Shown: piece after piece, positions 44,620-54,317 of the stretch
How positions within the stretch are numbered: position 1 is the stretch's first letter
Layout of the letters: each line of letters begins with the position of its first letter
Assembly (NCBI RefSeq): GCF_900176275.1
Contig: NZ_FWXD01000015.1
Location: forward strand, 62,001 to 126,000
DNA from: Andreprevotia lacus DSM 23236
GTDB taxonomy: Bacteria; Pseudomonadota; Gammaproteobacteria; Burkholderiales; Chitinibacteraceae
Reading direction: 5' to 3'
DNA length: 64,000 nucleotides
Notes under the pieces: model-generated
Databases searched by the model: none
Seen by the model: only the letters and a program-made list of their open reading frames with translations
What the model was told of the DNA's origin: nothing
Program-made: the position numbers and the translations under genes

Positions 44620-45396
44620 ATGCGCGAATTCATCCTTCACAGCCGCTGGTACGAGATCATGCTGGCCGGCCTCGCTTTCTTTGCCGGGCTGTATCTGCTG
44701 CTGGGCACGATCAACACGCTGCTGACCCGCCATCTGCTGCCGGCCATCGGCTACGGCGGCGTGCTCGATCCGCGCCCGCTGCTGCCCGGCCAGATCAGGC
44801 GCGAGCTGCTGCAATCGGCCTGCTCGATTTTCCTGTTCGGCACCGGCGTGATTTTTCCGTGGGGGCTGCTGCAATGGGGCTGGGCCGGCATCGCGCTTGA
44901 CCCGCCGTGGTGGCAGACCACGCTGGAAATCATCGTCCTCATCGCCTGGAACGAGGTGCACTTTTACGCCAACCACTGGCTGCTGCACACGCGCTGGCTG
45001 CGGCGCTTTCACACCCCGCATCACCGCTCGGTGGTGGTGACGCCGTGGGCGACCTACAGCTTTCACCCGGTCGAGGCCATCCTGCTGGGCAATGTGATCA
45101 TGCTGCCCATGGTGGTGCATGATTTCAGCGTGGGGGCGCTGCTGGCGCTACCGGTGTTCAGTCTGTTGTTCAACAACATCGGCCACTCCAACTACGACTT
45201 CCTGCCCGATGCGCATGCCGACCGCTGGTGGCTGAACGGCGCGCGTCGCCACCATCTGCACCATGCCTGCTTTCGCGGCAACTTCGGCTTCATGTTCCCC
45301 TTCATGGACCGGCTGTTCGGCACCGCGCTGCCGCCCGATGCCGCACACAAGCAGCTGGACGGCTGGCGGGCGAGGCACACCGACCATGCTGCGTAG
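44620..45396 (+). CDS. Fatty acid hydroxylase/sterol desaturase-superfamily membrane protein
   Basis: A 258-residue membrane protein with the diiron His clusters of this superfamily: HFYANHWLLH (about 110-119), RRFHTPHHRS (about 122-131), a mid His in NNIGHSNYDFLP and RRHHLHHACFRG near residue 210. Members hydroxylate or desaturate acyl chains, sterols or carotenoids in the membrane. Three to four hydrophobic segments flank the clusters. The start is uncertain: ATG 44620 or GTG 44611, neither with a clear ribosome site. It overlaps the next gene by 11 bases and heads the cluster. Confidence 0.85.
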   Translation: MREFILHSRWYEIMLAGLAFFAGLYLLLGTINTLLTRHLLPAIGYGGVLDPRPLLPGQIRRELLQSACSIFLFGTGVIFPWGLLQWGWAGIALDPPWWQTTLEIIVLIAWNEVHFYANHWLLHTRWLRRFHTPHHRSVVVTPWATYSFHPVEAILLGNVIMLPMVVHDFSVGALLALPVFSLLFNNIGHSNYDFLPDAHADRWWLNGARRHHLHHACFRGNFGFMFPFMDRLFGTALPPDAAHKQLDGWRARHTDHAA

Positions 45397-46240
45397 CTGG
45401 CGCGATCTGCAATCGCTCATCTACCTGCTTGCGCTGCCGCTACTGGTAGCCTGGCAATGGCGGCGCGGTTTCAGCTGGCTGGCGTATGGCGTGGTGCTGT
45501 TCCTCACCCTGGGCGTGGGCGTCATCCACCATAACCATGCCCACTTGCCGATGTGGCGCAGCCGCTGGCTGAACCGGCTGACCGACCTGTACTTGAGCCT
45601 GCTGCAGGGCCACCCCGGCTTTGTCTTTCACTGCAGCCACATGGCCAATCACCACCGCTACCGGCAAGGCCCGCAGGACATGACGCGCACCTGGCGCTTT
45701 GGCGATCACAACCACTTGGCTGGCTACCTGCTGCACCCATTGCAAGTGCTGCCGGTACTCTATCCGCATTTCGCCGCATGGCTGGCAAGACTGCGCCGGC
45801 GCAGCCCGGCGGCATACCGCCGCTGCCTGCTGCAATATGCAGCCGTACTGCTGCCTTGGGGCGCGCTGGCGTGGCTGGACTGGCAAAACTGGCTGCTCTT
45901 GGTGTTACTGCCGCAACTGCATGGCCTGCACTGGCTGCTGGCCACCAACTACCTGCAGCATGCGCATGCCGACGGCCATTCACGCTACGACTACGCGCGC
46001 AATTTTGCCGGCTGGGTCAACCCGCTGCTGTTCAATATCGGCCTGCACACTGCCCACCACGAACACCCGCACGCGCACTGGTCCACCCTGCCGACCCTGC
46101 ACGCGCAGCTGCGCCACCGGATCGACCCGCGCCTGCAGGCCGGCGGCCTGCTGCCCTATATGTTCCGTACCTTTCTGCTTGGCCCGCTATTGCCGCGCCA
46201 CCGCAGCCACAGCTTGATGACGCCCCCGGAGACCCGCTGA
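45386..46240 (+). CDS. Fatty acid desaturase-family membrane protein
   Basis: A 284-residue membrane protein with the three His boxes of acyl desaturases: IHHNHAH near residue 48, HCSHMANHHR near 83-92 and HTAHHEHPH near 222-230. Hydrophobic segments surround them. The substrate could be a free, CoA- or ACP-bound acyl chain and is not determined. The ATG at 45386 lies inside the end of the hydroxylase gene; the stop overlaps the next start by one base (TGATG), so the three are translationally coupled. Confidence 0.85.
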   Translation: MLRSWRDLQSLIYLLALPLLVAWQWRRGFSWLAYGVVLFLTLGVGVIHHNHAHLPMWRSRWLNRLTDLYLSLLQGHPGFVFHCSHMANHHRYRQGPQDMTRTWRFGDHNHLAGYLLHPLQVLPVLYPHFAAWLARLRRRSPAAYRRCLLQYAAVLLPWGALAWLDWQNWLLLVLLPQLHGLHWLLATNYLQHAHADGHSRYDYARNFAGWVNPLLFNIGLHTAHHEHPHAHWSTLPTLHAQLRHRIDPRLQAGGLLPYMFRTFLLGPLLPRHRSHSLMTPPETR

Positions 46241-48123
46241 TGCCCACCCGTTTCGAGCATGTGTATATCGAGGCCGCCGGCTACCACCTGCCCGGCCCGC
46301 CGGTCGACAACGACGGCATGGATGCCTATATCGCGCCCATCAACCGTATTTCCGGCCGCATCAAGGCACGCATCCTGGCCGAGAATGGCATTGCCAGCCG
46401 CCACTACGCGATTGATGCCGACGGCAATACCGTGCTGTCGCACGCGCGGCTGGCCGCCAATGCGGTCGAAGATTGCCTGCAGCGTGCGCAGGCAACTGCG
46501 GCCGATGTCTCGCTGCTGGCCGTTGGCTCATCCGGCGGCGATGCACTGATGCCGGGCTTTGCCGCCATGATCCAGGGCGAGCTGGGCGCACCACCGATGA
46601 GTACGCTGTCCAGCCAGGGCATCTGCGCGGCTGGCGTGACCGCACTGGCGCATGCCGCGCAGGGCATAGAACTGGGCGCGCACCGGCAGGCGCTGGTGGT
46701 GGCGGCCGAAATGCCGTCGCGCATGTTCAAGCGCAGCCGCTTTGCACCGCGCGGCTACGACAGCGACTTCGACGCCCACTTCCTGCGCTGGATGCTGTCC
46801 GACGGCGCCGGCGCGCTGCTGCTGACCGACACGCCCAGCGGCCGCAATGGCGTGCGCCTGAAGCTGAGCTGGGTGCACCAGCAAAGCTTTGCCGGCGACT
46901 ACCCGGTATGCATGCAGCTGGGGCTGAGCGAGGATCGCAACACCTCCTTCCTCGACTATCCGTCCAGCAGCGAGGCCGAAGCGGCGGGCGCGCTGTCGCT
47001 GCGGCAGGACATCCGCCTGCTGCCGCATCTGTTCGACGTATCCATCCACGAATACGTGAAACTGGTCGAGGGCGGCTGGATCAAGTCGGACGAGATTGAC
47101 CACTTCCTGTGCCATTACTCATCGGCCAAGTTCATCCCGGTGGTGGCCGACCTGCTGGACAAGGCCGGGCTGAGCATCCCGCAGGCGCGCTGGTACAGCA
47201 ACCTCGCCACGCGCGGCAATACCGGCGCGGCGTCCATCTTCATCATGCTGGCCGAGTTCCTGGATACGCATACGGTGAAGCCGGGCGAGAAAATTTTCTG
47301 TTTCATCCCCGAGTCAGGCCGCATCAGCGCCGCCTACATGCTGCTGGAAGTGGAAGCCGCCAACGCACCACAACAGCCGGCACTGCTGCGTGCGGCCCCC
47401 AGTACGGCAGCACTGCAGCCTGCCACGATCAGCGCACCGCATGACCCGGCCAGCGCACCGGATGCACTACAACCCTTGCTGACCACGCTGGCCGGCATCT
47501 GGCACGACTACCGCTCCAGCGTGTGGCGCAGCCCGGTCATCCACAAGCTGGTGGCAGGCCGCTTTACCCAGGCCGATTACCAGTGCTGGACCGCGCAATG
47601 GGTGCCGCAGGTACGCGAAGGCAGCAAGTGGATGCGCGAGGCCGTGGCCTCGCTCACCGGCCCGTATGCCGCGCTGGGCGATCTGATCGAGCTGCACGCC
47701 ACCGACGAGCAGAACGACTTCATGATCCTGTACCAAGATTATCAGGCTGCCGGCGGCAGCCAGCCGATAGACGCACTGCGGCGCAATCCGGGTGGCGAGG
47801 CGCTCAATGCCTATCTGCACGCACTGGCTGCCACCGAGAACCCGCTGGGCCTGCTGGGCGCGATCTACATCATCGAGGGCACCGGCCAGCGCATCGTGCC
47901 GGCGCTGCTACCCTTGCTGCGCAAGCAGGTGGACCTGCCCGCCAGCGCCTTCCGTTTTCTGGAATATCATGGCGCCAACGATGAGCATCATCTGGCACGC
48001 TGGCTGGCTGCGGTGGAAATCACGCTGGCGCTGGAACCGGCAGCAGGCGATGCGATCCTCGCCACCGCACGCCGCACCGCGCAGCTTTACCTGATGCAGT
48101 TCGAGCACATCATCGACGGTTGA
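46240..48123 (+). CDS. Fusion of a ketosynthase III-like domain with a haem-oxygenase-like diiron oxidase domain
   Basis: A 627-residue two-domain protein. Residues 1-375 have the KAS III (FabH-like) thiolase fold. The catalytic triad is Cys129 (SSQGICAAGV), His292 (LCHYSSAKF) and Asn327 (RGNTGAAS). The opening (PINRISGRIKARILAENGIA, then SRHYAID) reads like DarB-type condensing enzymes of aryl polyene and dialkylresorcinol pathways. After an Ala/Pro linker (375-410), residues 411-627 look like the haem-oxygenase-like iron enzyme group: Glu484, Glu546, His577, Asp581 and His584 fit the spacing of the HDO metal ligands. The usual second His of the first helix pair appears replaced near 490. 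Start confirmed by the TGATG overlap. Confidence 0.8.
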   Translation: MPTRFEHVYIEAAGYHLPGPPVDNDGMDAYIAPINRISGRIKARILAENGIASRHYAIDADGNTVLSHARLAANAVEDCLQRAQATAADVSLLAVGSSGGDALMPGFAAMIQGELGAPPMSTLSSQGICAAGVTALAHAAQGIELGAHRQALVVAAEMPSRMFKRSRFAPRGYDSDFDAHFLRWMLSDGAGALLLTDTPSGRNGVRLKLSWVHQQSFAGDYPVCMQLGLSEDRNTSFLDYPSSSEAEAAGALSLRQDIRLLPHLFDVSIHEYVKLVEGGWIKSDEIDHFLCHYSSAKFIPVVADLLDKAGLSIPQARWYSNLATRGNTGAASIFIMLAEFLDTHTVKPGEKIFCFIPESGRISAAYMLLEVEAANAPQQPALLRAAPSTAALQPATISAPHDPASAPDALQPLLTTLAGIWHDYRSSVWRSPVIHKLVAGRFTQADYQCWTAQWVPQVREGSKWMREAVASLTGPYAALGDLIELHATDEQNDFMILYQDYQAAGGSQPIDALRRNPGGEALNAYLHALAATENPLGLLGAIYIIEGTGQRIVPALLPLLRKQVDLPASAFRFLEYHGANDEHHLARWLAAVEITLALEPAAGDAILATARRTAQLYLMQFEHIIDG

Positions 48124-48313
48124 AAGCGGCCGAGCATCCAGGCAGACGCAGCGGCGAGCAACAGCGAGGCTCCCTCGCGGCGGCGAGGGCGGGGGGAGCG
48201 GAAACAAACAGGGAGTGGCGCAGTTTCGCCCTCAACAGTCGCGGAGCGGCCGGCTGTGCCGGGCGCTTGATAACCGCGATCCATCAGCAACAGTCATACA
48301 GGAGCACAATGCA

Positions 48314-49201
48314 ATGAAGAGGTCGCCGGATTTTCTGCAACAGGAGCACGACCCGCGCGACCCCAACCCGTGGCTAGCGCTCTATCTGGACCAGAGCACG
48401 CCGCTGCCCGATCATGTGAAGCGCGCCTGGCTGACCGACTCCAGCTCGGTGGCGCGGCAGTTCCTGCTGCCCTTCATCCGCCCGCTGGCGCGCGCCGGCA
48501 TCATCCTGATCCAGATCATCAAGGTGTTCGTACCGCGCCGCTGGGCCGCCTCGCGTTTCCTGCACTGGATACTGGCCGAGGGGTTGAAGCGCATGGTATC
48601 GCCCGAGGCCAACTGGCTGGTGATGCGCCATTTTCACCTCGGCAGCCAGATTCTCGCCTTCATCGCCGCCAATGCGCCGGTGCCGGCCGAGACCTCGCCG
48701 CTGCACCCGCTGGTGCTGGACGACCTGAAGGACGACACCTTCCTCAAGCACGACCTGAACCTGTTCAATTTCGTGATCCGGCTCAATCAGGCGCTGCGCT
48801 TTGCCGATCAATCGCTGGGGCCGGTGGCAAGGCCGGATTTCAGCATGATCAGCGAACCGCCGCTCGATATTGCCGCCATGCCCGATGGCTGGCTCAACGT
48901 GATCGATCTGCAGACTGCCATCGAGTGCTTCACGCCGGTCTACCAGCTGTTCCTGACCGACAACGACTTCTGGCGTGCATCCAACTCGCTGCAGCTGGAC
49001 GAAACCATTGCCGTTTACGCCGCCACCATCCTGAATGCCCCGCAGCACCTGCTGCTGCTCAACAACAAACACCCGCTGGTGCCGCTGAGCACACTGCGCG
49101 CCGGCTACCGGCTGGTGCTGCACGGGCTGTCCACCGAGATGCTGCATGCCTTGCTGATACAGCTGAAGTCCGCGCAACAGGCTGAGGGCACAACAACTTG
49201 A
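48314..49201 (+). CDS. Unrecognised protein of the lipid-type cluster
   Basis: A 295-residue protein that matches no family I know. It begins MKRSPDFLQQEHDPRDPNPW. A hydrophobic segment (about 57-80, LLPFIRPLARAGIILIQIIK) could be an amphipathic or membrane-associated helix. The rest is helical with conserved-looking motifs WLVMRHFHLGSQ and FLKHDLNLFNFVIRLNQ. It has no signal peptide. The ATG at 48314 follows AGGAG with nine-base spacing; the upstream open frame has no ribosome site. It lies 190 bases after the fusion gene, and a strong terminator follows, so it is probably the last gene of the operon. Confidence 0.7.
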   Translation: MKRSPDFLQQEHDPRDPNPWLALYLDQSTPLPDHVKRAWLTDSSSVARQFLLPFIRPLARAGIILIQIIKVFVPRRWAASRFLHWILAEGLKRMVSPEANWLVMRHFHLGSQILAFIAANAPVPAETSPLHPLVLDDLKDDTFLKHDLNLFNFVIRLNQALRFADQSLGPVARPDFSMISEPPLDIAAMPDGWLNVIDLQTAIECFTPVYQLFLTDNDFWRASNSLQLDETIAVYAATILNAPQHLLLLNNKHPLVPLSTLRAGYRLVLHGLSTEMLHALLIQLKSAQQAEGTTT

Positions 49202-49216
49202 AGTGCCGAGGACAAT

Positions 49217-49246
49217 AAAAAACGCCCCGATTCACGGGGCGTTTTT
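49217..49246. terminator. Bidirectional intrinsic terminator
   Basis: Stem ACGCCCCG/CGGGGCGT (49222-49229 with 49235-49242, loop ATTCA) with A and T tracts on both sides. It ends both the plus-strand cluster and the minus-strand hisG transcript. Confidence 0.9.
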
Positions 49247-49263
49247 CATTGAGGCATCTTCAT

Positions 49264-49911
49264 TCAACCAGCGTTGGCAGCCACTGTAGCGGCGAATGCA
49301 TCGAGCATGGGCTGGATGCGGTCGTGCTTGAGCTTGAGCGCAGCCTGATTCACCACCAGACGGCTGGAAATGTCGCGGATATGCTCGACTGCCACCAGCT
49401 TGTTGGCCTTGAGCGTGCCACCGGTCGAGACCAGATCGACGATGGCATCCGCCAGGCCCACCAGCGGCGCCAGCTCCATCGAGCCATACAGCTTGATCAG
49501 GTCCACGTGCACACCCTTGGCGGCAAAGTGCTCCTGCGCGCTGTGCGTGTACTTGGTGGCCACGCGCAGGCGTGCGCCCTGCTTGACCGCGCCTTCGTAG
49601 TCATAACCCTCGCGCACGGCCACCATCAGCTTGCACTTGGCGATTTCCAGGTCCAGCGGCTGATACAGGCCCGCGCCGCCGTGCTCGAGCAGCACGTCCT
49701 TGCCGGCAATGCCCAGATCGGCCGCACCGTATTGCACATAGGTCGGCACGTCGGTAGCGCGCACGATGATCAGGCGCACGTCATCGCGGTTGGTGCCGAT
49801 GATGAGCTTGCGGCTCGATTCCGGGTCTTCGCTCGGCACGACGCCGGCAGCGGCCAGCAGCGGCAGGGTTTCTTCGAAAATACGGCCTTTGGACAGCGCA
49901 ATGGTAATCAT
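49264..49911 (-). CDS. hisG: ATP phosphoribosyltransferase, short form HisG
   Basis: A 215-residue HisG that couples ATP and PRPP in the first, feedback-regulated step of histidine synthesis. [32 protein letters not shown] and [19 protein letters not shown] (PRPP loop) are present. The C-terminal regulatory domain of long HisG is absent, so it should need a HisZ regulatory subunit, not in this window. The ATG at 49911 gives the standard start. It directly follows DUF4870 and murA genes. Confidence 0.95.
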   Translation of the reverse strand: MITIALSKGRIFEETLPLLAAAGVVPSEDPESSRKLIIGTNRDDVRLIIVRATDVPTYVQYGAADLGIAGKDVLLEHGGAGLYQPLDLEIAKCKLMVAVREGYDYEGAVKQGARLRVATKYTHSAQEHFAAKGVHVDLIKLYGSMELAPLVGLADAIVDLVSTGGTLKANKLVAVEHIRDISSRLVVNQAALKLKHDRIQPMLDAFAATVAANAG

Positions 49912-49916
49912 CGGTT

Positions 49917-50333
49917 TTACTTGAATAGTTTGAGAGTCAGCGGGTATTTGGACTTCCAGCCATTGATGGCCTTGGCGCCTTCCCACAGGCCCAGCGCGGA
50001 CGACACGATGGCCACCCACAGTTCCAGCAAATGGGTAATGGCCATGGAATTGGTCACCATGCCCAGTGCCAGTGCGACCAGATAAAAGCAGCCCATCAGC
50101 AACTGGAAGTTGCTGGCCTGCACCGCGTGCTGCTCGGTGAACTCGGAATGCACGCGCGAGAACTGCAGCACGATGAACGGCACCACCAGCGCCAGTCCGG
50201 TGATCGGGATGATGGGCAGCCACAGCACGCCGGCCAGATGCGCGGCCACGGCAAAGAACTTTTCGATCTGCGTGGGCGGCTTGGGCTTGCCGTCATCGTC
50301 CTCGGACGCGGGCTTGGGGTTGAGGGTCAGCAT
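49917..50333 (-). CDS. DUF4870-type small membrane protein
   Basis: A 138-residue protein with a charged N-terminal segment and three hydrophobic segments (about 28-45, 48-60 and 78-110), including [18 protein letters not shown], which resembles DUF4870 proteins. Function unknown. It lies between murA and hisG, 2 and 5 bases from them, so it is embedded in that operon. Confidence 0.75.
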   Translation of the reverse strand: MLTLNPKPASEDDDGKPKPPTQIEKFFAVAAHLAGVLWLPIIPITGLALVVPFIVLQFSRVHSEFTEQHAVQASNFQLLMGCFYLVALALGMVTNSMAITHLLELWVAIVSSALGLWEGAKAINGWKSKYPLTLKLFK

Positions 50334-50335
50334 GC

Positions 50336-51625
<1,290 letters not shown>

Positions 51626-51662
51626 TCAACTGCGCGCATTATCGCGCGATATTGGCCGGTCT

Positions 51663-51839
51663 TCAGTGGTATTTCCACCAGAGGAAGCCCAGCAGCGCAA
51701 TCAGCCACGGCAGATTGGTCAGCGCCATCAGCCGGCCGGTACTGGGATCGTGCTTTTGCTCTTGCGCCTGCTGCTTGGCGCGCTCGATGCTGGCGCGCTG
51801 CTTGTCGATGGCGTCGAGCTTGAAGCGGTCTTCGCTCAC
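51663..51839 (-). CDS. Small C-tail-anchored membrane protein
   Basis: A 58-residue protein: a charged, coiled-coil-like N-terminal part (DRFKLDAIDKQRASIERAKQ) and a C-terminal hydrophobic segment ending LLGFLWWKYH. Family not recognised. The GTG at 51839 overlaps the bolA stop by four bases (GTGA), which supports both the start and the reality of the gene. Confidence 0.65.
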   Translation of the reverse strand: MSEDRFKLDAIDKQRASIERAKQQAQEQKHDPSTGRLMALTNLPWLIALLGFLWWKYH

Positions 51840-52075
51840 TGCGCCGCCCACTCTGCCGGGGTCAGCGTTTTTTCCAGGCTGAGCGCGTGCAGCTCGCCCG
51901 AGTCGATCACGTCTTTCAGCGCGTCCTTGACCAGACGGTGGCGCGCCAGCAGGCCGAGGCCCTCAAAGCGCGGGCTGGCCAGCTTGGCATAGAAATGGTG
52001 GCCGTCGCCGCGCACATCGGTGTGCGTGGCATCAAGACGGTCGGTCAACAACTGGGCTACGAATTCGGGGGCCAT
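51836..52075 (-). CDS. BolA-family protein (IbaG-like)
   Basis: A 79-residue BolA-fold protein. The invariant His lies in GDGHHFYAKL, and ARHRLVKDALKD is the family's second block. The size, the HH motif and the position next to murA support the IbaG subgroup, which works with monothiol glutaredoxins in iron-sulphur handling; grxD is also in this window but 9 kb away. Confidence 0.9.
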   Translation of the reverse strand: MAPEFVAQLLTDRLDATHTDVRGDGHHFYAKLASPRFEGLGLLARHRLVKDALKDVIDSGELHALSLEKTLTPAEWAAQ

Positions 52076-52120
52076 TGCGTACTTTGTGTAGGTTCAACAA
52101 AAAATCGGCCTGTCGAATGA

Positions 52121-52220
52121 GGCCGCGCAGAAAACGTCGCAGGCAAAGCGCGCGAAGCGCAAACAGTACGTGAGTACGGCAAGCGAGCGCAACGCCGCCA
52201 GGGGCGTTTCATGGGCGGCC
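52121..52220. repeat. Palindromic intergenic repeat candidate
   Basis: The ends pair imperfectly: 52121-52136 (GGCCGCGCAGAAAACG) is complementary to 52205-52220 at about 13 of 16 positions. The middle contains GTACGTGAGTACGGCAAGCG, which resembles the core of the element at 42369-42638 (GGTACGGGTACCGCAAGCGG). It lies between the bolA start and the ABC permease stop and has no open frame of note. Confidence 0.5.
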
Positions 52221-52222
52221 GC

Positions 52223-52978
52223 TCAGCGGCGGATTTTGTAGCCGGATTTTATCAGCGAGTAGCTATAGCCGGACAGCGCAATGAAGGTTGCGCCGACGAC
52301 CGCAAGGCTGAGCCACGGCGAAACGTCGGAAACACCGAAGAATCCGTGGCGGAAACCGTCAATCGCGTAGAACACCGGGTTCCATTGCGACACACCGTAC
52401 CAGAAAGGCGGCAGCGAGTGGATCGAGTAGAACACGCCGGACAGGAACGTCAGCGGCATGATGAGGAAGTTCTGGAACGCCGCAAGCTGGTCGAATTTCT
52501 CGGCCCAGATACCGGCAATCAGCCCCAGCACCGCCATCAGGCCGCTGCCCAGCAGCGCAAACGCCAGCACCCACAGCGGGTTGCCCATCGGCGGCACGGC
52601 AAAGAACAAGGTCAGCAACAGCACGCCGGCGCCGACAATCACGCCGCGCACGATGGCTGCCAGCACATAGGCGGCAAAGAACTCGAAGTGCGACAGCGGC
52701 GGCAGCAGGATGAACACCAGATTACCGGTGATCTTGGACTGGATCAGGCTGGACGAGGTATTGGCGAAGGCATTCTGCAGCATGCTCATCATCGCCAGAC
52801 CCGGAATCAGGAAGGCCACATAGCGCACGCCTGGATAGGGCTGCACATGCGCATCAAGCACGTGGGCAAAAATCAGCAGGTAGAGCAGCGCGGTCAGCAC
52901 CGGCGCCAGCACGGTCTGGAACGATACCTTCCAGAAGCGCAGCAGCTCTTTGTAAAACAGGGTGGAAAATCCGGTCAT
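52223..52978 (-). CDS. ABC-2 type transporter permease
   Basis: A 251-residue membrane protein with six hydrophobic segments of the ABC-2 exporter fold. It begins MTGFSTLFYKELLRFWKVSF and contains IPGLAMMSMLQNAFANTSSS, typical of the YadH-like group. It pairs with the ATPase gene two genes upstream. The substrate is unknown; the group often accompanies mla genes. Its start overlaps the GNAT gene by four bases. Confidence 0.9.
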   Translation of the reverse strand: MTGFSTLFYKELLRFWKVSFQTVLAPVLTALLYLLIFAHVLDAHVQPYPGVRYVAFLIPGLAMMSMLQNAFANTSSSLIQSKITGNLVFILLPPLSHFEFFAAYVLAAIVRGVIVGAGVLLLTLFFAVPPMGNPLWVLAFALLGSGLMAVLGLIAGIWAEKFDQLAAFQNFLIMPLTFLSGVFYSIHSLPPFWYGVSQWNPVFYAIDGFRHGFFGVSDVSPWLSLAVVGATFIALSGYSYSLIKSGYKIRR

Positions 52979-53409
52979 TTGCCGTCACCGATCTTTTTGT
53001 AAAAGCGCAGGCCATTGTTGCTGTAGCCGCGCTGGCGGTAAAAGGCGTGTGCCTCGGGGCGGTGGGTGCCGCTGTTGAGCTGCAGCGCGGTGGCGCCCTG
53101 CGCGCGCGCCCAGCGCTCGGCTTCGTCCATCAGCGCCACGCCGATGCCGCGCCCGCGCGCGTTTTCATCGACGACCAGCGCGACGATGCGCACCTGCATG
53201 CCGTCCATTTCTATCATCCATGCCTGTGCCAGCAGGACCAGCCCCAGCAGCCGCTCACCCTCTTCGGCCACCAGACAGGCATAGCCACCGGCCCGATCGA
53301 GATTCGCCAGGCGCACACGCACGGCGGCTTCGTCGCTGGGGTAGCCCAGATCGGCCAGCAGCGGGCAGATGGCCGCCGCATCACCGTCGCGCACGGCGCG
53401 GATCTGCAT
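52975..53409 (-). CDS. GNAT-family N-acetyltransferase
   Basis: A 144-residue GNAT protein with the acetyl-CoA loop in VDENARGRGIGVALMDEAE and an AHAFYRQRGYSN ending. Substrate unknown. The gene sits between the ATPase and permease of an ABC exporter and overlaps both by one and four bases, so all three are translationally coupled. The ATG at 53409 is preferred to a GTG three bases upstream. Confidence 0.87.
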   Translation of the reverse strand: MQIRAVRDGDAAAICPLLADLGYPSDEAAVRVRLANLDRAGGYACLVAEEGERLLGLVLLAQAWMIEMDGMQVRIVALVVDENARGRGIGVALMDEAERWARAQGATALQLNSGTHRPEAHAFYRQRGYSNNGLRFYKKIGDGK

Positions 53410-54317
53410 CACGCCCCCTGCGGCGCGTCGCGCATCATGCTGACGAAGATGTCTTCCAGATCAGGCTTGGCCACTTCGATATCGCGCACGCTGATGCCGG
53501 CTGCACGCAAGGCCAGCAGAATATCGGTCAGCGCATCGGGCTCGGACAGCTTGAGCTCGAAGTGGCCATCGCGCTCGGCCACCAGCAAGGGCTGCAGCGC
53601 GGCCGGCAGCTCGGCCGGGCGCAGCCGCAAGGTCAGCGAACGCGCCTTGCCTCGGTTCATTAGCGCGTTTTTCTCTTCCAGCGCGATCAGTCTGCCCTGC
53701 TTGAGCATGGCAATGCGGTTGCACAGGGCCTCGGCCTCTTCCAGATAGTGCGTGGTCAGCACGATGGTGTGACCATCCTTGTTCAGCCGCTGGATGAAGG
53801 CCCACAAGGTCTGGCGCAGTTCGACATCGACGCCGGCAGTCGGCTCATCCAGCACGATGACCGGCGGGCGGTGCACCAGCGCCTGTGCCACCATCACACG
53901 GCGCTTCATGCCGCCCGAGAGCGCGCGCATATTGGTATTGGCCTTGGCGGTCAGGCCCAGGTTCTCAAGGATTTCGTCTATCCATGCGCCGTTGTCCTTG
54001 AGGCCGAAATAGCCGGACTGGAACTGCAGCGTTTCGCGCACGGTAAAGAAGGGGTCGAACACCAGCTCCTGCGGCACGATGCCGACGGCGCGGCGCGCAG
54101 CGCGGTAATCACCGGCCACATCGTGCCCCATCACCTTGACGGCGCCGCTGCTGGCCTGCGTAAGCCCGCCCAGAATGGAAATCAGCGTGGTCTTGCCAGC
54201 GCCATTGGGGCCGAGCAGCGCAAAGAAATCCCCCTGCTCGACGGTAAAGCTGACCCCGCCCAGCGCCTCGAAATCACCGAAGCGCTTGATTACGTGATCA
54301 AAAACGATGGCGCTCAC
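53409..54317 (-). CDS. ABC transporter ATP-binding protein (YadG-like)
   Basis: A 302-residue ATPase: Walker A GPNGAGKTT, signature LSGGMKRRVMVAQAL and Walker B VIVLDEPTAGVD are intact, with the H-loop in LTTHYLEEAE. The C-terminal 80 residues form an ABC-2-type accessory domain. It overlaps mlaA by four bases, which places it in the lipid-transport transcription unit. Confidence 0.93.
   Translation of the reverse strand: MSAIVFDHVIKRFGDFEALGGVSFTVEQGDFFALLGPNGAGKTTLISILGGLTQASSGAVKVMGHDVAGDYRAARRAVGIVPQELVFDPFFTVRETLQFQSGYFGLKDNGAWIDEILENLGLTAKANTNMRALSGGMKRRVMVAQALVHRPPVIVLDEPTAGVDVELRQTLWAFIQRLNKDGHTIVLTTHYLEEAEALCNRIAMLKQGRLIALEEKNALMNRGKARSLTLRLRPAELPAALQPLLVAERDGHFELKLSEPDALTDILLALRAAGISVRDIEVAKPDLEDIFVSMMRDAPQGA

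Noticed and set aside
45553-46239. N-terminal extension of the KAS III-HDO frame to 856 residues
   Set aside because: The extra part is the out-of-frame desaturase gene; the ATG at 46240 with a TGATG overlap fits.
48124-48313. GC-rich hairpin after the fusion gene (around 48171-48188) as a terminator
   Set aside because: It has a 7-bp stem but no T-tract; the next gene is probably in the same transcript.
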